Shown: in pieces, positions 1-8,637 of the stretch | Numbering within the stretch: position 1 is the stretch's first letter | Layout: each line of letters starts with the position of its first letter | Assembly (NCBI RefSeq): GCF_002355435.1 | Contig: NZ_AP017313.1 | Location: 6,014,001-6,078,000 of the forward strand | Reading direction: 5' to 3' | Origin: Mucilaginibacter gotjawali | Lineage (GTDB): Bacteria; Bacteroidota; Bacteroidia; Sphingobacteriales; Sphingobacteriaceae | DNA: 64,000 nucleotides | Made by a program: the position numbers and the translations under genes | The notes under the pieces: model-generated | Database searches by the model: none | What the model was told of the DNA's origin: nothing | The model's input: the letters and a program-made list of their open reading frames with translations, nothing else

Positions 1-612
1 GCAAACGGAGCGCCACTTTTAGCCGGTGTGCCGCAGCAGGTGGGCGATACCAAATACGTTGACAATAACGGCGACGGCAAAATTACCACAAGCGACAAAC
101 ACAGCCTTGGCAGCGCACAGCCCAGGTTTACCGGAAGCATAACCAACACTTTCACTTACCAGAATTTTGATCTTTCCGTATTCTTTAACGGTTCCTATGG
201 TAATAAAATATTTAACCTTTTACAGCAAAGTTTAGAGCGGCCTACTTTAACCCAAAACGTTTCGGCAAGCTTGTTAAATAGCTGGAGCACAGCCAATCCA
301 AACGGCACTGTTGCCAGGGTGACTGATTCGCCGGTGCCCCAGGTAACAGACAGGTATATACAGGATGGTTCATACCTGAAATTGAAAAATGCTTCCCTGG
401 GATATACTTTCCCAATAGGGACGCTTTCGAAAATCCGGGCCAAAAAAGTAAGGATCTATGTTTCAGGAGAAAACCTGTTAACCATAACCAAATACAAGGG
501 ACTTGACCCGGAAGCAAACTTTTATGATAACGATAACACCAAACAAGGAATTGACTACGGTACCTACCCCCCCGTACGGACCTTCCTGGCAGGCATTAAC
601 GTAACCTTTTAA
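1..612 (+). CDS. SusC/RagA-family TonB-linked outer membrane protein (C-terminal part)
   Basis: This is the last 203 codons of a SusC-like TonB-dependent outer membrane porin; the frame is open from the first base, so the start lies outside the window. The visible part has a calcium-binding-like stretch (DNNGDGKITTSDK), alternating hydrophobic/aromatic beta strands (NFDLSVFFNGSYG, LKLKNASLGYTFP, VRIYVSGENLLTI) and a terminal strand ending FLAGINVTF, the usual outer-membrane barrel ending with C-terminal Phe. A susD gene follows after about 20 bases, the standard pairing for glycan uptake. The substrate cannot be read from this fragment. Confidence 0.93.
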   Translation, partial: ANGAPLLAGVPQQVGDTKYVDNNGDGKITTSDKHSLGSAQPRFTGSITNTFTYQNFDLSVFFNGSYGNKIFNLLQQSLERPTLTQNVSASLLNSWSTANPNGTVARVTDSPVPQVTDRYIQDGSYLKLKNASLGYTFPIGTLSKIRAKKVRIYVSGENLLTITKYKGLDPEANFYDNDNTKQGIDYGTYPPVRTFLAGINVTF

Positions 613-632
613 TAAGATTAATAATGACAATT

Positions 633-2105
633 ATGAAAAATACACTTTCAATAACACTAATAATTGCCTTTTTTAGTACGCTTTACTCGTGCAAAAAGCT
701 TACTGAGGATCCCAGTTCGGTTATTGTTTCCTCGCAATTTTACCAAACGGCAGCCGACGCAAACGCAGCAGCAAACGCGGTTTACAGCACATTGAACAGC
801 GATCCTGCCGGCGATTTCCCTATTTATGGCCGCCAGCTCAATTTATTGGTTGAAAACGGCAGCGACAACCAGATCTATAGCCCGAGCAACACCAATCCTG
901 ACGTTCGTGCTTTGGGTACGGCTACGTATGTAGCAGCAAACAGCCGCGTGCAAAAAATATGGCAACAACATTACTATGGTATCAATAGGGCGAATATTGC
1001 AATTGATAACATCCCGGTAATTCAGTTTGATACAACGCAGCGTGCCCGCTTAGTACGAGAATCAAAATTTATACGGGCGCTGCTGTACTTTAACCTTGTT
1101 CGTTTATATGGAGATGTCCCCCTGGTGCTACATAACGCTACCAGCATAAATGTAAGTACCCTGCTGGTTGGCCGAGCTCCCGCAAGCGCTGTTTATGCGC
1201 AGATCATTGCCGACCTTAAGGATGCAACAAACCTGCCATCAACATATACAGGTGCCAATAAAGGCAGGGCTACGGCAGGTGCTGCACATGCATTACTTGC
1301 AAAAGTATACGTGACCCTGCAAGACTGGCCAAATGCGCTGGCTCAATTAAATGATGTGATTAACGGCGGTTATGGTTACGCTCTTTTCCCAAATTTCAGG
1401 GATGCCTTTCAAAAAGCAACAAAAAATGGTGTTGAGCATATTTTTTCCGTTCAGTTCGAGACAAACCTTGGCGCGGTAAACAGCACCCAATTTTTAAGTG
1501 AAGAATTTGGTTCCTTTAATCCGGGTATATGGCCAATTGATATTCCGGCAGATAGCAGCCTTTATAAATTGTATAGCCCCACTGATACACGCAGGGCGGT
1601 AACTTTTTATAGCTCACAATATAACCCGGCAACAGGTCAAACTGTTTATTACACTGGTTCTGCAGCGCCGTACTTTAACAAATTTGTTGATTACAGTTTA
1701 AACCCGCTGACCACGCAGGCACAAAGCGGGATCAATTACCCGGTTATCCGCTATTCCGAAATATTGCTGTTGTATGCTGAAGTTCAAAATGAAATAAATG
1801 GAACGCCTACCCCTGATGCCTATAACGCCATTAACCAGGTTCGCACCAGGGCCAATGTGCCGGGTCTTACTCCCGGGCTAAACCAGGCTGATTTCAGGGA
1901 CTCCGTTTTTTTAGAACGGAGAAAGGAATTTATACAGGAGGGGCAGCGTTGGTTCGACCTTGTACGCAGGGGCGGTACTACGTTGGTAGACGCCTTACAT
2001 AAATACCCTGCAAAGGCAGCCGCAAGCAGCAAAAACACCTTGTTTCCGATACCGCAGGTGGAAATTCAGCTCAATCCGAAGCTGACACAAAACCCCGGGT
2101 ACTAA
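633..2105 (+). CDS. SusD/RagB-family nutrient-binding outer membrane lipoprotein
   Basis: Surface lipoprotein that captures oligosaccharide for the SusC porin encoded just upstream. The signal peptide ends in the lipobox LYSC, with the lipidated Cys at residue 20, followed by KK. The body has the SusD TPR-like helices (RVQKIWQQHYYGINRANIAI, ESKFIRALLYFNLVRLYGDVPLVL, AHALLAKVYVTLQDWPNAL) and the family's C-terminal block (YPVIRYSEILLLYAEVQNEI, FLERRKEFIQEGQRWFDLVR, FPIPQVEIQLNPKLTQNPGY). At 490 aa it is full length. The start at 633 (MKNT...) gives a normal signal peptide; an in-frame ATG at 624 would add three residues. Specificity is unknown, though a sulfatase further along the strand suggests a sulfated glycan. 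Confidence 0.95.
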   Translation: MKNTLSITLIIAFFSTLYSCKKLTEDPSSVIVSSQFYQTAADANAAANAVYSTLNSDPAGDFPIYGRQLNLLVENGSDNQIYSPSNTNPDVRALGTATYVAANSRVQKIWQQHYYGINRANIAIDNIPVIQFDTTQRARLVRESKFIRALLYFNLVRLYGDVPLVLHNATSINVSTLLVGRAPASAVYAQIIADLKDATNLPSTYTGANKGRATAGAAHALLAKVYVTLQDWPNALAQLNDVINGGYGYALFPNFRDAFQKATKNGVEHIFSVQFETNLGAVNSTQFLSEEFGSFNPGIWPIDIPADSSLYKLYSPTDTRRAVTFYSSQYNPATGQTVYYTGSAAPYFNKFVDYSLNPLTTQAQSGINYPVIRYSEILLLYAEVQNEINGTPTPDAYNAINQVRTRANVPGLTPGLNQADFRDSVFLERRKEFIQEGQRWFDLVRRGGTTLVDALHKYPAKAAASSKNTLFPIPQVEIQLNPKLTQNPGY

Positions 2106-2109
2106 GGAG

Positions 2110-2196
2110 ATCATGGTTGATAGTTCATGGTTCATAGCAATAAGCCTGATGACCCCGAACTATCAACCATGAACTATCAACTATGAACCATTAACT
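2110..2196. repeat. Intergenic inverted repeat with 7-base word periodicity
   Basis: Between susD and the next small gene are two arms made of seven-base words. The left arm reads TGGTTGA, TAGTTCA, TGGTTCA from about 2113. The right arm reads TGAACTA, TCAACTA, TGAACCA from about 2170, the reverse complement word set. The arms can pair in more than one register. No protein is encoded. It may act as an RNA hairpin after susD, but similar repeats elsewhere in the window lie between divergent genes. Confidence 0.75.
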
Positions 2197-2204
2197 GAAT
2201 TTAT

Positions 2205-2378
2205 ATGACTTTATCAGATGTAACACTAATCGGGAAAAAAATACTGGTAGGCATCGTTGTTACCATTATCCCCTTCCTCATCATTTTCGGCGGCCTGTGG
2301 CTCACCCGGAAATTGCTCGCCGACCATGACAGGGCGAATCAACAGATTACACAACCCACTAAAAGCACCGCATCATGA
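2205..2378 (+). CDS. Small single-pass membrane protein (57 aa), unknown
   Basis: A 57-residue frame beginning MTLSDVTLIGKKILVG and ending QQITQPTKSTAS. It has one strong hydrophobic segment (about residues 14-35: VGIVVTIIPFLIIFGGLWL) followed by a charged stretch (TRKLLADHDRAN). Its stop overlaps the next start in an ATGA arrangement, which implies translational coupling and supports it as real. I do not recognise a family. It is the first of three overlapping genes leading into the hydroxylase-type gene, so it may be an accessory subunit. Confidence 0.6.
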   Translation: MTLSDVTLIGKKILVGIVVTIIPFLIIFGGLWLTRKLLADHDRANQQITQPTKSTAS

Positions 2379-2578
2379 AAATTGAAAAAGAAGTTAAACA
2401 AAGCATTGTAAAGAATGTGCTGTTAAGCCTATTCATTTACATACTCCCCATTCTGCTCATGTTTTTAACCTTTTATTTTACGGGACAGCGTCCCTGGGAA
2501 AAAAGACAGGTTCAGAAAGAACAAATTAAATCAATTAAAAAAACACATAATAACTTAAACAATGGAAGCAATATTTGA
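2375..2578 (+). CDS. Small single-pass membrane protein (67 aa), unknown
   Basis: A 67-residue protein with a charged N-terminus (MKIEKEVKQSIVKN), one hydrophobic helix (about residues 15-36: VLLSLFIYILPILLMFLTFYF) and a basic tail (RPWEKRQVQKEQIKSIKK). It overlaps the gene before it by four bases and the hydroxylase gene after it by 17 bases, so the three are almost certainly co-translated. No family is recognised. Its arrangement resembles its 57-aa neighbour (one helix, charged tail), so the two may be partners or anchors for the downstream enzyme; that is inference. Confidence 0.62.
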   Translation: MKIEKEVKQSIVKNVLLSLFIYILPILLMFLTFYFTGQRPWEKRQVQKEQIKSIKKTHNNLNNGSNI

Positions 2579-3518
2579 TTTCGTGAAAAAATTAGTGGAT
2601 AACCTGGATAGTTTTGGGTTTCCATTCTTAATATTTTTTATAGGTGTGCTTGAATTTTCATTCGGGCTCTATAAAAGAAAATGGCCAAAAAATGAACGAT
2701 GGGTTGACATTACGTGCTTTGCTGCACCAATACTGGTATTGCGGCCAATTTTTGCATATGTTGCCCTTCACTTTTTACCCGTTTTACTGCCTGGTTTAGC
2801 CAATGTATTTGCCTGGGTTCCCTTCTTTTGGGGCTGTATTATTATTGCTGTCGCGGATGACCTTACACAATACTGGTATCACAGGCTGCATCACCAGGTG
2901 CCATGGCTATGGCGTTTTCACCGTACACATCACTCGGCATCCTATATGGGCATGGCCATGGCCAGCAGGCAAAATGCTATCTACACGCTGTTTTTCTCCC
3001 AAATCTATTTAACCCTTGCTTTGGTTTATTTAGGATTGGGTATTCCGGCAATCGTTGTAAGGGCAATAAAAAGCACTATTACAACGCTGGCACACTCCAG
3101 CATACCATGGGATAAACCGTTTTATAAATATAAAGTATTGCACCCCCTGGCCTGGATACTTGAACGCACCATATCAACACCGGCAACCCACCACGCACAT
3201 CATGCTGCTACAACCGACGATGGAGTGGGCTATTATAAAGGCAATTTTGGTAACATGTTTTTTTTATGGGACATTATATTCGGCACCGCCCTGATCTCCC
3301 GCCAATATCCAAAAACCTACGGTATATCGCACTACGAAGCGGACCCATGGTACGCGCAATTATTATGGCCGATATTTAAATCAAACGTTGAAGGCAGCGA
3401 ATTAGCCCCAAATGGACCAATGGTAAGGATAGACCCCGTTGAAACTCAGACCGTATCCATCAACGCGAATAACCACATTCAGGACGCTAGCGCGCTGTTT
3501 GCGCAAGCAAAGCAATAA
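2562..3518 (+). CDS. Fatty acid hydroxylase / sterol desaturase family membrane protein
   Basis: Integral membrane di-iron oxygenase family protein of 318 aa. The histidine clusters are visible: HRLHH at residues 107-111, HRTHH at 120-124 and HHAHH at 210-214, embedded among hydrophobic segments (about 21-36, 53-98, 143-168). Members hydroxylate or desaturate lipid chains or sterols using O2. The start is fixed by overlap with the preceding 67-aa gene. It lies between the SusCD pair and a sulfatase/FGE pair on the same strand, an unusual setting. The substrate is unknown; a membrane lipid or sulfated lipid is possible. The tail after about residue 270 is hydrophilic and not recognised. Confidence 0.88.
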   Translation: MEAIFDFVKKLVDNLDSFGFPFLIFFIGVLEFSFGLYKRKWPKNERWVDITCFAAPILVLRPIFAYVALHFLPVLLPGLANVFAWVPFFWGCIIIAVADDLTQYWYHRLHHQVPWLWRFHRTHHSASYMGMAMASRQNAIYTLFFSQIYLTLALVYLGLGIPAIVVRAIKSTITTLAHSSIPWDKPFYKYKVLHPLAWILERTISTPATHHAHHAATTDDGVGYYKGNFGNMFFLWDIIFGTALISRQYPKTYGISHYEADPWYAQLLWPIFKSNVEGSELAPNGPMVRIDPVETQTVSINANNHIQDASALFAQAKQ

Positions 3519-3564
3519 CCAAACCGGATGAATTAAATAAACCATGGTTAATAAACCTTAAAAA

Positions 3565-5451
3565 ATGAAAACACCATCAAAAAATACAACAGGCAAATTC
3601 ACATTGCTACTTGCCGGGTTGTTTGCTTTAAATTTTGCATCAGCCCAAAATATAACCCAACAACAGCAGCCCTTTCAGGGCGTTGTCGGAAAAACTTTAG
3701 CAGATTCCAAAGAATCATGGACGGCGCCCATAAAAGCGCCCAAAGGCGCACCCAACGTTTTATTGATCATACTGGATGATGTGGGTTTTGGCGCATCGTC
3801 AATTTTTGGCGGTGTAATCCGTACCCCAAATTTCGATACGTTGGCTAGCCTTGGCCTAAAGTATACCAATTTTCATACTTGCGCAATTTGCGCCCCTACA
3901 CGCGCTGCATTATTAACCGGCCGGAATCACCACTATGTACACATGGGCGGGTTTGCGCATACGAGCCTGTCAGCAGGCTTTCCGGGCTATGACGGGCGGA
4001 TCCCCTCAGACAAAGGCACCATTGCCGAGATTCTGCGTGAAAATGGCTACAATACTTTTGCCGTAGGAAAATATGGGCTCACCCCTGATGAGGACGCCAC
4101 AGACGCCGGTCCGTTTGACCGCTGGCCCTTAGGTAAGGGATTCGACCATTTCTTTGGTTTCCTGGGTTCACAAACTGATCAATATCAGCCTGACCTGGTG
4201 GAAGACAACGCCCATGTTACGCCGGACGGGCGTAATTTAAATACGCAGATTACCGACAAAGCTATTTTCTACCTTACCCGTCAGCATAAAGCGGCTCCGG
4301 ACAAACCATTCTTTCTATATTATGCACCGGGCGCTACACATGCTCCGCACCAGGTTGCCAAAGAATGGAGCGACCAGTATAAAGGCAAGTTTGATGGCGG
4401 CTGGGATGTTTTCCGCGAAACGGTTTTTGCCAATCAGAAAAAACTGGGTATTATTCCTGCCAATGCTGTTTTGCCTGAACGCAACCCGGATATTAAAGCC
4501 TGGAAATCGCTTCCCGAAGATGAAAGGAAATTATATGCACGGTTTATGGAGGTTTATGCTGGTTACCTAACCTACGCCGACAATGAAGTTGGTCGCCTGA
4601 TTACTTATTTAAAAACAAGCAAACAGCTTGATAACACGCTTGTTTATGTAATTATTGGCGATAACGGGGCCAGCAAAGAAGGTACATTCAACGGGGATAT
4701 AGACCGGTCAGTTTTTCGAAATCCTGTTAGCGAAGAGGAAAACATAAAACATAATCTTGAAAAAATAGGCGAGATAGGTACGCCAGATGCGAAGCAAACC
4801 AATTATCCGCTGGGTTGGGCGCAGGCTGCCAACACCCCGTTTAAATACTGGAAAGAGGACGCCAACGCCGAAGGGGGCACCCGCAACCCCTTAATTGTTT
4901 ATTATCCAAAAGGGATTAAAGATGCTGGCAGTATCCGAACACAATACGGGCATGTGATTGATATTTTGCCGACCACCTTAGAATACCTCGGCATTAATCC
5001 ACCGGAATACATCAGGGGCATCAAACAGGATACATTGCAAGGCACTTCACTTGTTTATTCATTTAAAGATGCTAATGCGCCATCCAGGCATAAAACCCAG
5101 TATTACTACATTTTTGGTTCAAGATCTGTCTATAAAGATGGCTGGAAGGCTGAAGTATTCCACCATCCGGACGTGATAGATCTTTCGAGACCGAAAACAG
5201 GCACCGTAGCCGGGCCGGCTGTAAACAACTTCGACACAGATGTTTGGGAATTATATGACCTTAAAACAGATTTTAACGAAAGAATCAATGTAGCTGATAA
5301 ATACCCCGAAAAACTAAATGAGCTGAAAGCGCTGTATGACGATCAGGCCCAAAAATACCACATCTACCCTTTCATTGATTGGGAAGATGTACTTAAAGGC
5401 AGGATCCATCATCTCCCAAAAGAACAGCCCGCAAGTTCGCAGGTGAATTAA
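3565..5451 (+). CDS. Exported type I (formylglycine-dependent) sulfatase
   Basis: Arylsulfatase-type enzyme of 628 aa with a signal peptide (to about residue 27, ASAQ). Key features: metal-binding NVLLIILDDVG (Asp71, Asp72), the formylglycine motif C-A-P-T-R with Cys109 followed by AALLTGR, the lysine/histidine region YNTFAVGKYG, and IIGDNGA as the later metal-binding Asp-Asn. Cys109 must be oxidised to formylglycine for activity, and the next gene encodes the enzyme for that, 20 bases away. The length and the HHYVHMGGFA region suggest the large arylsulfatase subgroup (Pseudomonas AtsA-like) rather than a small GAG sulfatase; that assignment is from memory. It hydrolyses sulfate esters in the periplasm, with the substrate undetermined. 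Confidence 0.93.
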   Translation: MKTPSKNTTGKFTLLLAGLFALNFASAQNITQQQQPFQGVVGKTLADSKESWTAPIKAPKGAPNVLLIILDDVGFGASSIFGGVIRTPNFDTLASLGLKYTNFHTCAICAPTRAALLTGRNHHYVHMGGFAHTSLSAGFPGYDGRIPSDKGTIAEILRENGYNTFAVGKYGLTPDEDATDAGPFDRWPLGKGFDHFFGFLGSQTDQYQPDLVEDNAHVTPDGRNLNTQITDKAIFYLTRQHKAAPDKPFFLYYAPGATHAPHQVAKEWSDQYKGKFDGGWDVFRETVFANQKKLGIIPANAVLPERNPDIKAWKSLPEDERKLYARFMEVYAGYLTYADNEVGRLITYLKTSKQLDNTLVYVIIGDNGASKEGTFNGDIDRSVFRNPVSEEENIKHNLEKIGEIGTPDAKQTNYPLGWAQAANTPFKYWKEDANAEGGTRNPLIVYYPKGIKDAGSIRTQYGHVIDILPTTLEYLGINPPEYIRGIKQDTLQGTSLVYSFKDANAPSRHKTQYYYIFGSRSVYKDGWKAEVFHHPDVIDLSRPKTGTVAGPAVNNFDTDVWELYDLKTDFNERINVADKYPEKLNELKALYDDQAQKYHIYPFIDWEDVLKGRIHHLPKEQPASSQVN

Positions 5452-5471
5452 CGTTTTGTTTTTTTGATATC

Positions 5472-6605
5472 ATGAAGCTGATAAAATTTCCTTTTTTTTT
5501 GTTATTGTTATATTTTGGCTGTAAGCAAAAAACGGCACAGGTAGTCAACATTCAATCGACATTAAAATTACCTGAAGTGGCACTTTGCTGCGAATCAAAT
5601 ATTCCTGCGCGTTTTGTCTCGCTCAGCAGCAGCTTTTCAAATCCGGCAGTATCAATAGCGGCCAAACCATCCCACAATGGGATGGTTTGGATAAAAACCG
5701 GCACATTTATGATGGGCGGCGATAACAACCAGGCCGCAGATGATGAGTATCCTAAGCACAAAGTAACGGTTGATGGGTTTTGGATGGATACAACAGAAGT
5801 AACGAATGCAGAATTTGCAAAATTTGTACGTGCAACGGGCTATATTACCACGGCAGAGCGCAAGCCGGATTGGAACGCATTAAAAAAGCAATTGCCCCCA
5901 GGCACCGCCAAACCGGATGATAATCTGCTGGTAGCGGCATCACTTGTGTTTGACCCGCCAAATCACGCGGTCGACCTGAACGATTACACACAATGGTGGC
6001 TATGGAAAAAAGGTGCAAATTGGAGACACCCGCACGGGTCCGGCAGCAATATAAAAGGTAAGGAGCACTACCCGGTAGTACATGTATCGTGGTTTGACGC
6101 GGTGGCCTACAGCAAGTGGGCAGGTAAGCGTTTACCCACCGAAGCAGAATGGGAGTGGGCGGCTCGGGGCGGCCTTCAAAATAAAATATATCCATGGGGT
6201 AATGAAGCTGTGGATGAAGGCAAACCAAAGGCAAATACCTGGCAAGGACATTTCCCTTATCAGAACACCCTGCGCGATAAGTTTTATGGCCTGGCCCCTG
6301 TGGCGTCATTCCCGGCAAACGGTTTTGGGCTTTATGATATGGCGGGCAATGTTTGGGAATGGTGCGCCGATTACTACAACAACACTTACTATCAAAGCAC
6401 TAACCGCCCCGGCGGAATAAAAAACCCGCAGGGGCCACTGAAGAGCTATGACCCGGCGGAGCCTTACGCCAAAAAAAGGGTTATTCGTGGCGGCTCCTTT
6501 TTATGCAACGAAAGTTATTGTTCGGGTTACCGGGTATCAAGAAGAATGAAAAGTTCTGAAGACAGCGGACTTGAACACGTCGGATTCAGGTGTGTTCAAT
6601 ACTGA
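5472..6605 (+). CDS. Formylglycine-generating enzyme (SUMF1/FGE family), predicted lipoprotein
   Basis: Converts the sulfatase active-site Cys to formylglycine using O2. The N-terminus is a lipoprotein signal (LLYFGC, Cys17). The FGE-sulfatase domain starts at about residue 68 (MVWIKTGTFMMGG) and has all family blocks: VTNAEFAKFVRATGY, PVVHVSWFDAVAYSKWAGKRLPTEAEWEWAARGG, YDMAGNVWEWCADYY. The C-terminal block GGSFLCNESYCSGYR carries both catalytic cysteines (Cys345, Cys350) in the spacing of human SUMF1, so this is a true FGE rather than a catalytically dead paralog. It sits 20 bases after the sulfatase gene, a clear functional pair. Its export means the sulfatase is probably modified outside the cytoplasm. 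Confidence 0.95.
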   Translation: MKLIKFPFFLLLLYFGCKQKTAQVVNIQSTLKLPEVALCCESNIPARFVSLSSSFSNPAVSIAAKPSHNGMVWIKTGTFMMGGDNNQAADDEYPKHKVTVDGFWMDTTEVTNAEFAKFVRATGYITTAERKPDWNALKKQLPPGTAKPDDNLLVAASLVFDPPNHAVDLNDYTQWWLWKKGANWRHPHGSGSNIKGKEHYPVVHVSWFDAVAYSKWAGKRLPTEAEWEWAARGGLQNKIYPWGNEAVDEGKPKANTWQGHFPYQNTLRDKFYGLAPVASFPANGFGLYDMAGNVWEWCADYYNNTYYQSTNRPGGIKNPQGPLKSYDPAEPYAKKRVIRGGSFLCNESYCSGYRVSRRMKSSEDSGLEHVGFRCVQY

Positions 6606-6648
6606 TTGCGCAATCTCCCGGGGTCTCAGACATTCGGTACCTGTCTGC

Positions 6649-6688
6649 AAAAAAGCCTTTTGGTATTCACCAAAAGGCTTTTTATTTT
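6649..6688. terminator. Bidirectional intrinsic terminator
   Basis: A perfect hairpin with arms AAAAGCCTTTTGG and CCAAAAGGCTTTT around a six-base loop, flanked by A-runs on the left and T-runs on the right. It can stop transcription from the FGE gene on the plus strand and from tRNA-Pro on the minus strand, which converge here. Confidence 0.85.
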
Positions 6689-6692
6689 CAAG

Positions 6693-6766
6693 TCGGGATG
6701 AGAAGATTCGAACTTCCGACCTCCAGCACCCCATGCTGGCGCGATACCGGGCTACGCTACATCCCG
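6693..6766 (-). tRNA. tRNA-Pro (anticodon GGG)
   Basis: Read on the minus strand, it folds into a 74-nt cloverleaf. The acceptor pairs CGGGATG with CATCCCG (discriminator A), the D arm is GCG...CGC, the anticodon arm is CCAGC-ATGGGGT-GCTGG giving anticodon GGG, and the T arm carries GTTCGAATC. The start CGGG with D-loop GTAGCGTAGCCCGGT matches bacterial proline tRNAs. The 3' CCA is not encoded. Confidence 0.93.
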
Positions 6767-7045
6767 AACTGTTGATTTTTTCCGCTTTCGCATACTCGCT
6801 AAGCGGGGAACAAATATATATTATCTCGTTTTATTTTCTGCATCCAATCTTAAATTATTGCTTTAAAAGGCGGCAAGTATAATAGCCTGTTGCCTATTGT
6901 TTTGTATCATTTGTTACATAAAAATGGCTTTTTAAGGCTTGTGCAAACAATCATTTTTTTTGGTGCCGACAATCATTTTGTAACCAAACCAAGGTCATTA
7001 TTAATCCCGCTTTGCCGTCCGAATTTTACATTCAAATACAAACAC

Positions 7046-8296
7046 ATGAAAAATCTTGTAATTCTGGGTGCAGGAACCGCCGGAACAATGATGGCAAATC
7101 ACTTGCACCATCATCTTAAAACTCCCGATTGGAACATCAGTATTATTGATGAACGGGACAAACATTATTACCAGCCGGGGTTCCTGTTTCTGCCTTTCGA
7201 CATTTACACGCCCGACGACATTATTAAAACTGTTGATGAGTTTATCCCAAAAGATGTGTCGCTCATTAAAAGCAGGGTCGATAAAATTTTGCCGGAAGAA
7301 AATAAAGTTCAATTAGCAGATGGCAAACAACTCGACTACGATGTGCTGATCATTGCTACCGGCGCCAAAATATCGCCAGAAGAAACTCCGGGAATGGGTG
7401 GCGAAGAATGGCAAAAGTCCGTTTTTGATTTCTACACCTTCGAAGGCGCACTTGCGCTCAGAAATAAACTGCGCGACTGGACAGGCGGCAATCTGGTGGT
7501 CCATATTACCGAAATGCCTATCAAATGCCCGGTTGCCCCACTTGAATTTGCGTTTCTGGCCGACTCTTTTTTTAAGAACAAAGACATGCGCGACAAAGTA
7601 GGAATCACTTATGTAACACCCCTGAGCGGAGCCTTTACCAAACCAAAAGCCACAGAAGCTTTAACGCATTTACTGGATGAAAAACATATCAGGATAGAAA
7701 GCGATTTTGCTATTGAGCAGGTGGATAACGAAAATAAGCAGATCATTGATTATGGCGGTCGAGCCATCCCGTTTGATATCCTGGTAACCGTGCCCACCAA
7801 TAAAGGCGACGAGCTAATGGACCGATCAGGCATGGGCGACGACCTTAATTACGTGCCGACCAATAAGGCAACGCTGCAATCAAAGGTCTACCCCAATATT
7901 TTTGTTTTGGGTGATGCCAGTGATATCCCTGCCTCTAAAGCGGGCTCCGTTGCGCATTTTGAAGCAGAAATATTAACCGACAACATTTTACACTTTGTAA
8001 AAGGCGAACCTTTAAGTGAGGAGTTTGACGGCCACGCAAATTGTTTTATCGAAACAGGTAATGACAAGGCGCTGCTGATTGATTTTAACTATACGCACGA
8101 ACCGGTTGAAGGCAGTTTCCCTTTTCCGGGGATAGGCCCCTTACGGTTATTGAAAGAAAGCCGCATGAACCATATGGGTAAACTGGCCTTCAGGTGGATT
8201 TACTGGAACGTATTGCTGAAGGGAACGCATATCCCCTTTGTTTCGGCAAATATGTCCGAATCCGGAAAACATTATGAAAAAGCATTGAACGAATAA
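7046..8296 (+). CDS. SQR-like FAD-dependent pyridine nucleotide-disulfide oxidoreductase
   Basis: A 416-aa flavoprotein resembling sulfide:quinone oxidoreductase. The N-terminal dinucleotide fold is KNLVILGAGTAGTMMANHL, a second FAD motif is LIIATGAKI (about 101-109) and a third is NIFVLGDASDIP (about 284-294). Two cysteines sit where SQR redox cysteines are expected: Cys161 in PIKCPVAPLEF and Cys333 in GHANCFIETG. The start at 7046 (MKNL) places the Rossmann fold at the N-terminus; the upstream open frame has no family content. Followed after 13 bases by a DsrC/TusE-like gene, so it probably oxidises sulfide or a protein persulfide and feeds electrons to quinone. The C-terminal membrane-association region is short. 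Confidence 0.88.
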   Translation: MKNLVILGAGTAGTMMANHLHHHLKTPDWNISIIDERDKHYYQPGFLFLPFDIYTPDDIIKTVDEFIPKDVSLIKSRVDKILPEENKVQLADGKQLDYDVLIIATGAKISPEETPGMGGEEWQKSVFDFYTFEGALALRNKLRDWTGGNLVVHITEMPIKCPVAPLEFAFLADSFFKNKDMRDKVGITYVTPLSGAFTKPKATEALTHLLDEKHIRIESDFAIEQVDNENKQIIDYGGRAIPFDILVTVPTNKGDELMDRSGMGDDLNYVPTNKATLQSKVYPNIFVLGDASDIPASKAGSVAHFEAEILTDNILHFVKGEPLSEEFDGHANCFIETGNDKALLIDFNYTHEPVEGSFPFPGIGPLRLLKESRMNHMGKLAFRWIYWNVLLKGTHIPFVSANMSESGKHYEKALNE

Positions 8297-8309
8297 AAAA
8301 AGCAACATC

Positions 8310-8618
8310 ATGGAAAAAGTTATAGCAGGTAAACCAATTACCGTAAACGAAGAAGGTTATTTAACCGATTTTAATCAATGGGACGAAAAAGTTGGCGAGG
8401 CGATCGCCGCCGAAAACCACCTGTCCCTCACCCCAAGGCATTGGGACGTGATCAGATATTTACAAAATGAACAGAAAAACCAGGTAGCATTAAGCATCAG
8501 GCGTGTTGGCAAAAGCGGGGTGGTTGATATCAGGGAACTCTACTCGCTATTTCCGAATGCGCCGTTAAAAACTGCCACCAAAATTGCCGGCATTCCAAAA
8601 CCTGCCAGCTGCATTTAA
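8310..8618 (+). CDS. TusE/DsrC-family sulfur carrier protein
   Basis: Small (102 aa) sulfur carrier of the DsrC/TusE/DsvC family: GYLTDFNQWDEKVGEAIA, LTPRHWDVIRYLQ and the C-terminal swinging arm ending AGIPKPASCI. The penultimate Cys101 is the conserved persulfide-carrying residue. The second cysteine of dissimilatory DsrC, eleven residues earlier, is Thr90 here, so it should behave like TusE or other single-cysteine relays rather than form the DsrC trisulfide. It is the middle gene of a three-gene operon, 13 bases after the SQR-like gene and 19 before the DsrE-like gene. Confidence 0.92.
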   Translation: MEKVIAGKPITVNEEGYLTDFNQWDEKVGEAIAAENHLSLTPRHWDVIRYLQNEQKNQVALSIRRVGKSGVVDIRELYSLFPNAPLKTATKIAGIPKPASCI

Positions 8619-8637
8619 CACTTAATATCAAACGATC

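Noticed and set aside
5845..6318. 157-codon open frame antisense to the FGE gene
   Set aside because: Shadow of a strongly conserved coding frame; no independent support.
6571..6882. Open frame across the terminator and tRNA-Pro
   Set aside because: It overlaps a perfect hairpin and a tRNA cloverleaf on the other strand, and the protein has no recognisable features.
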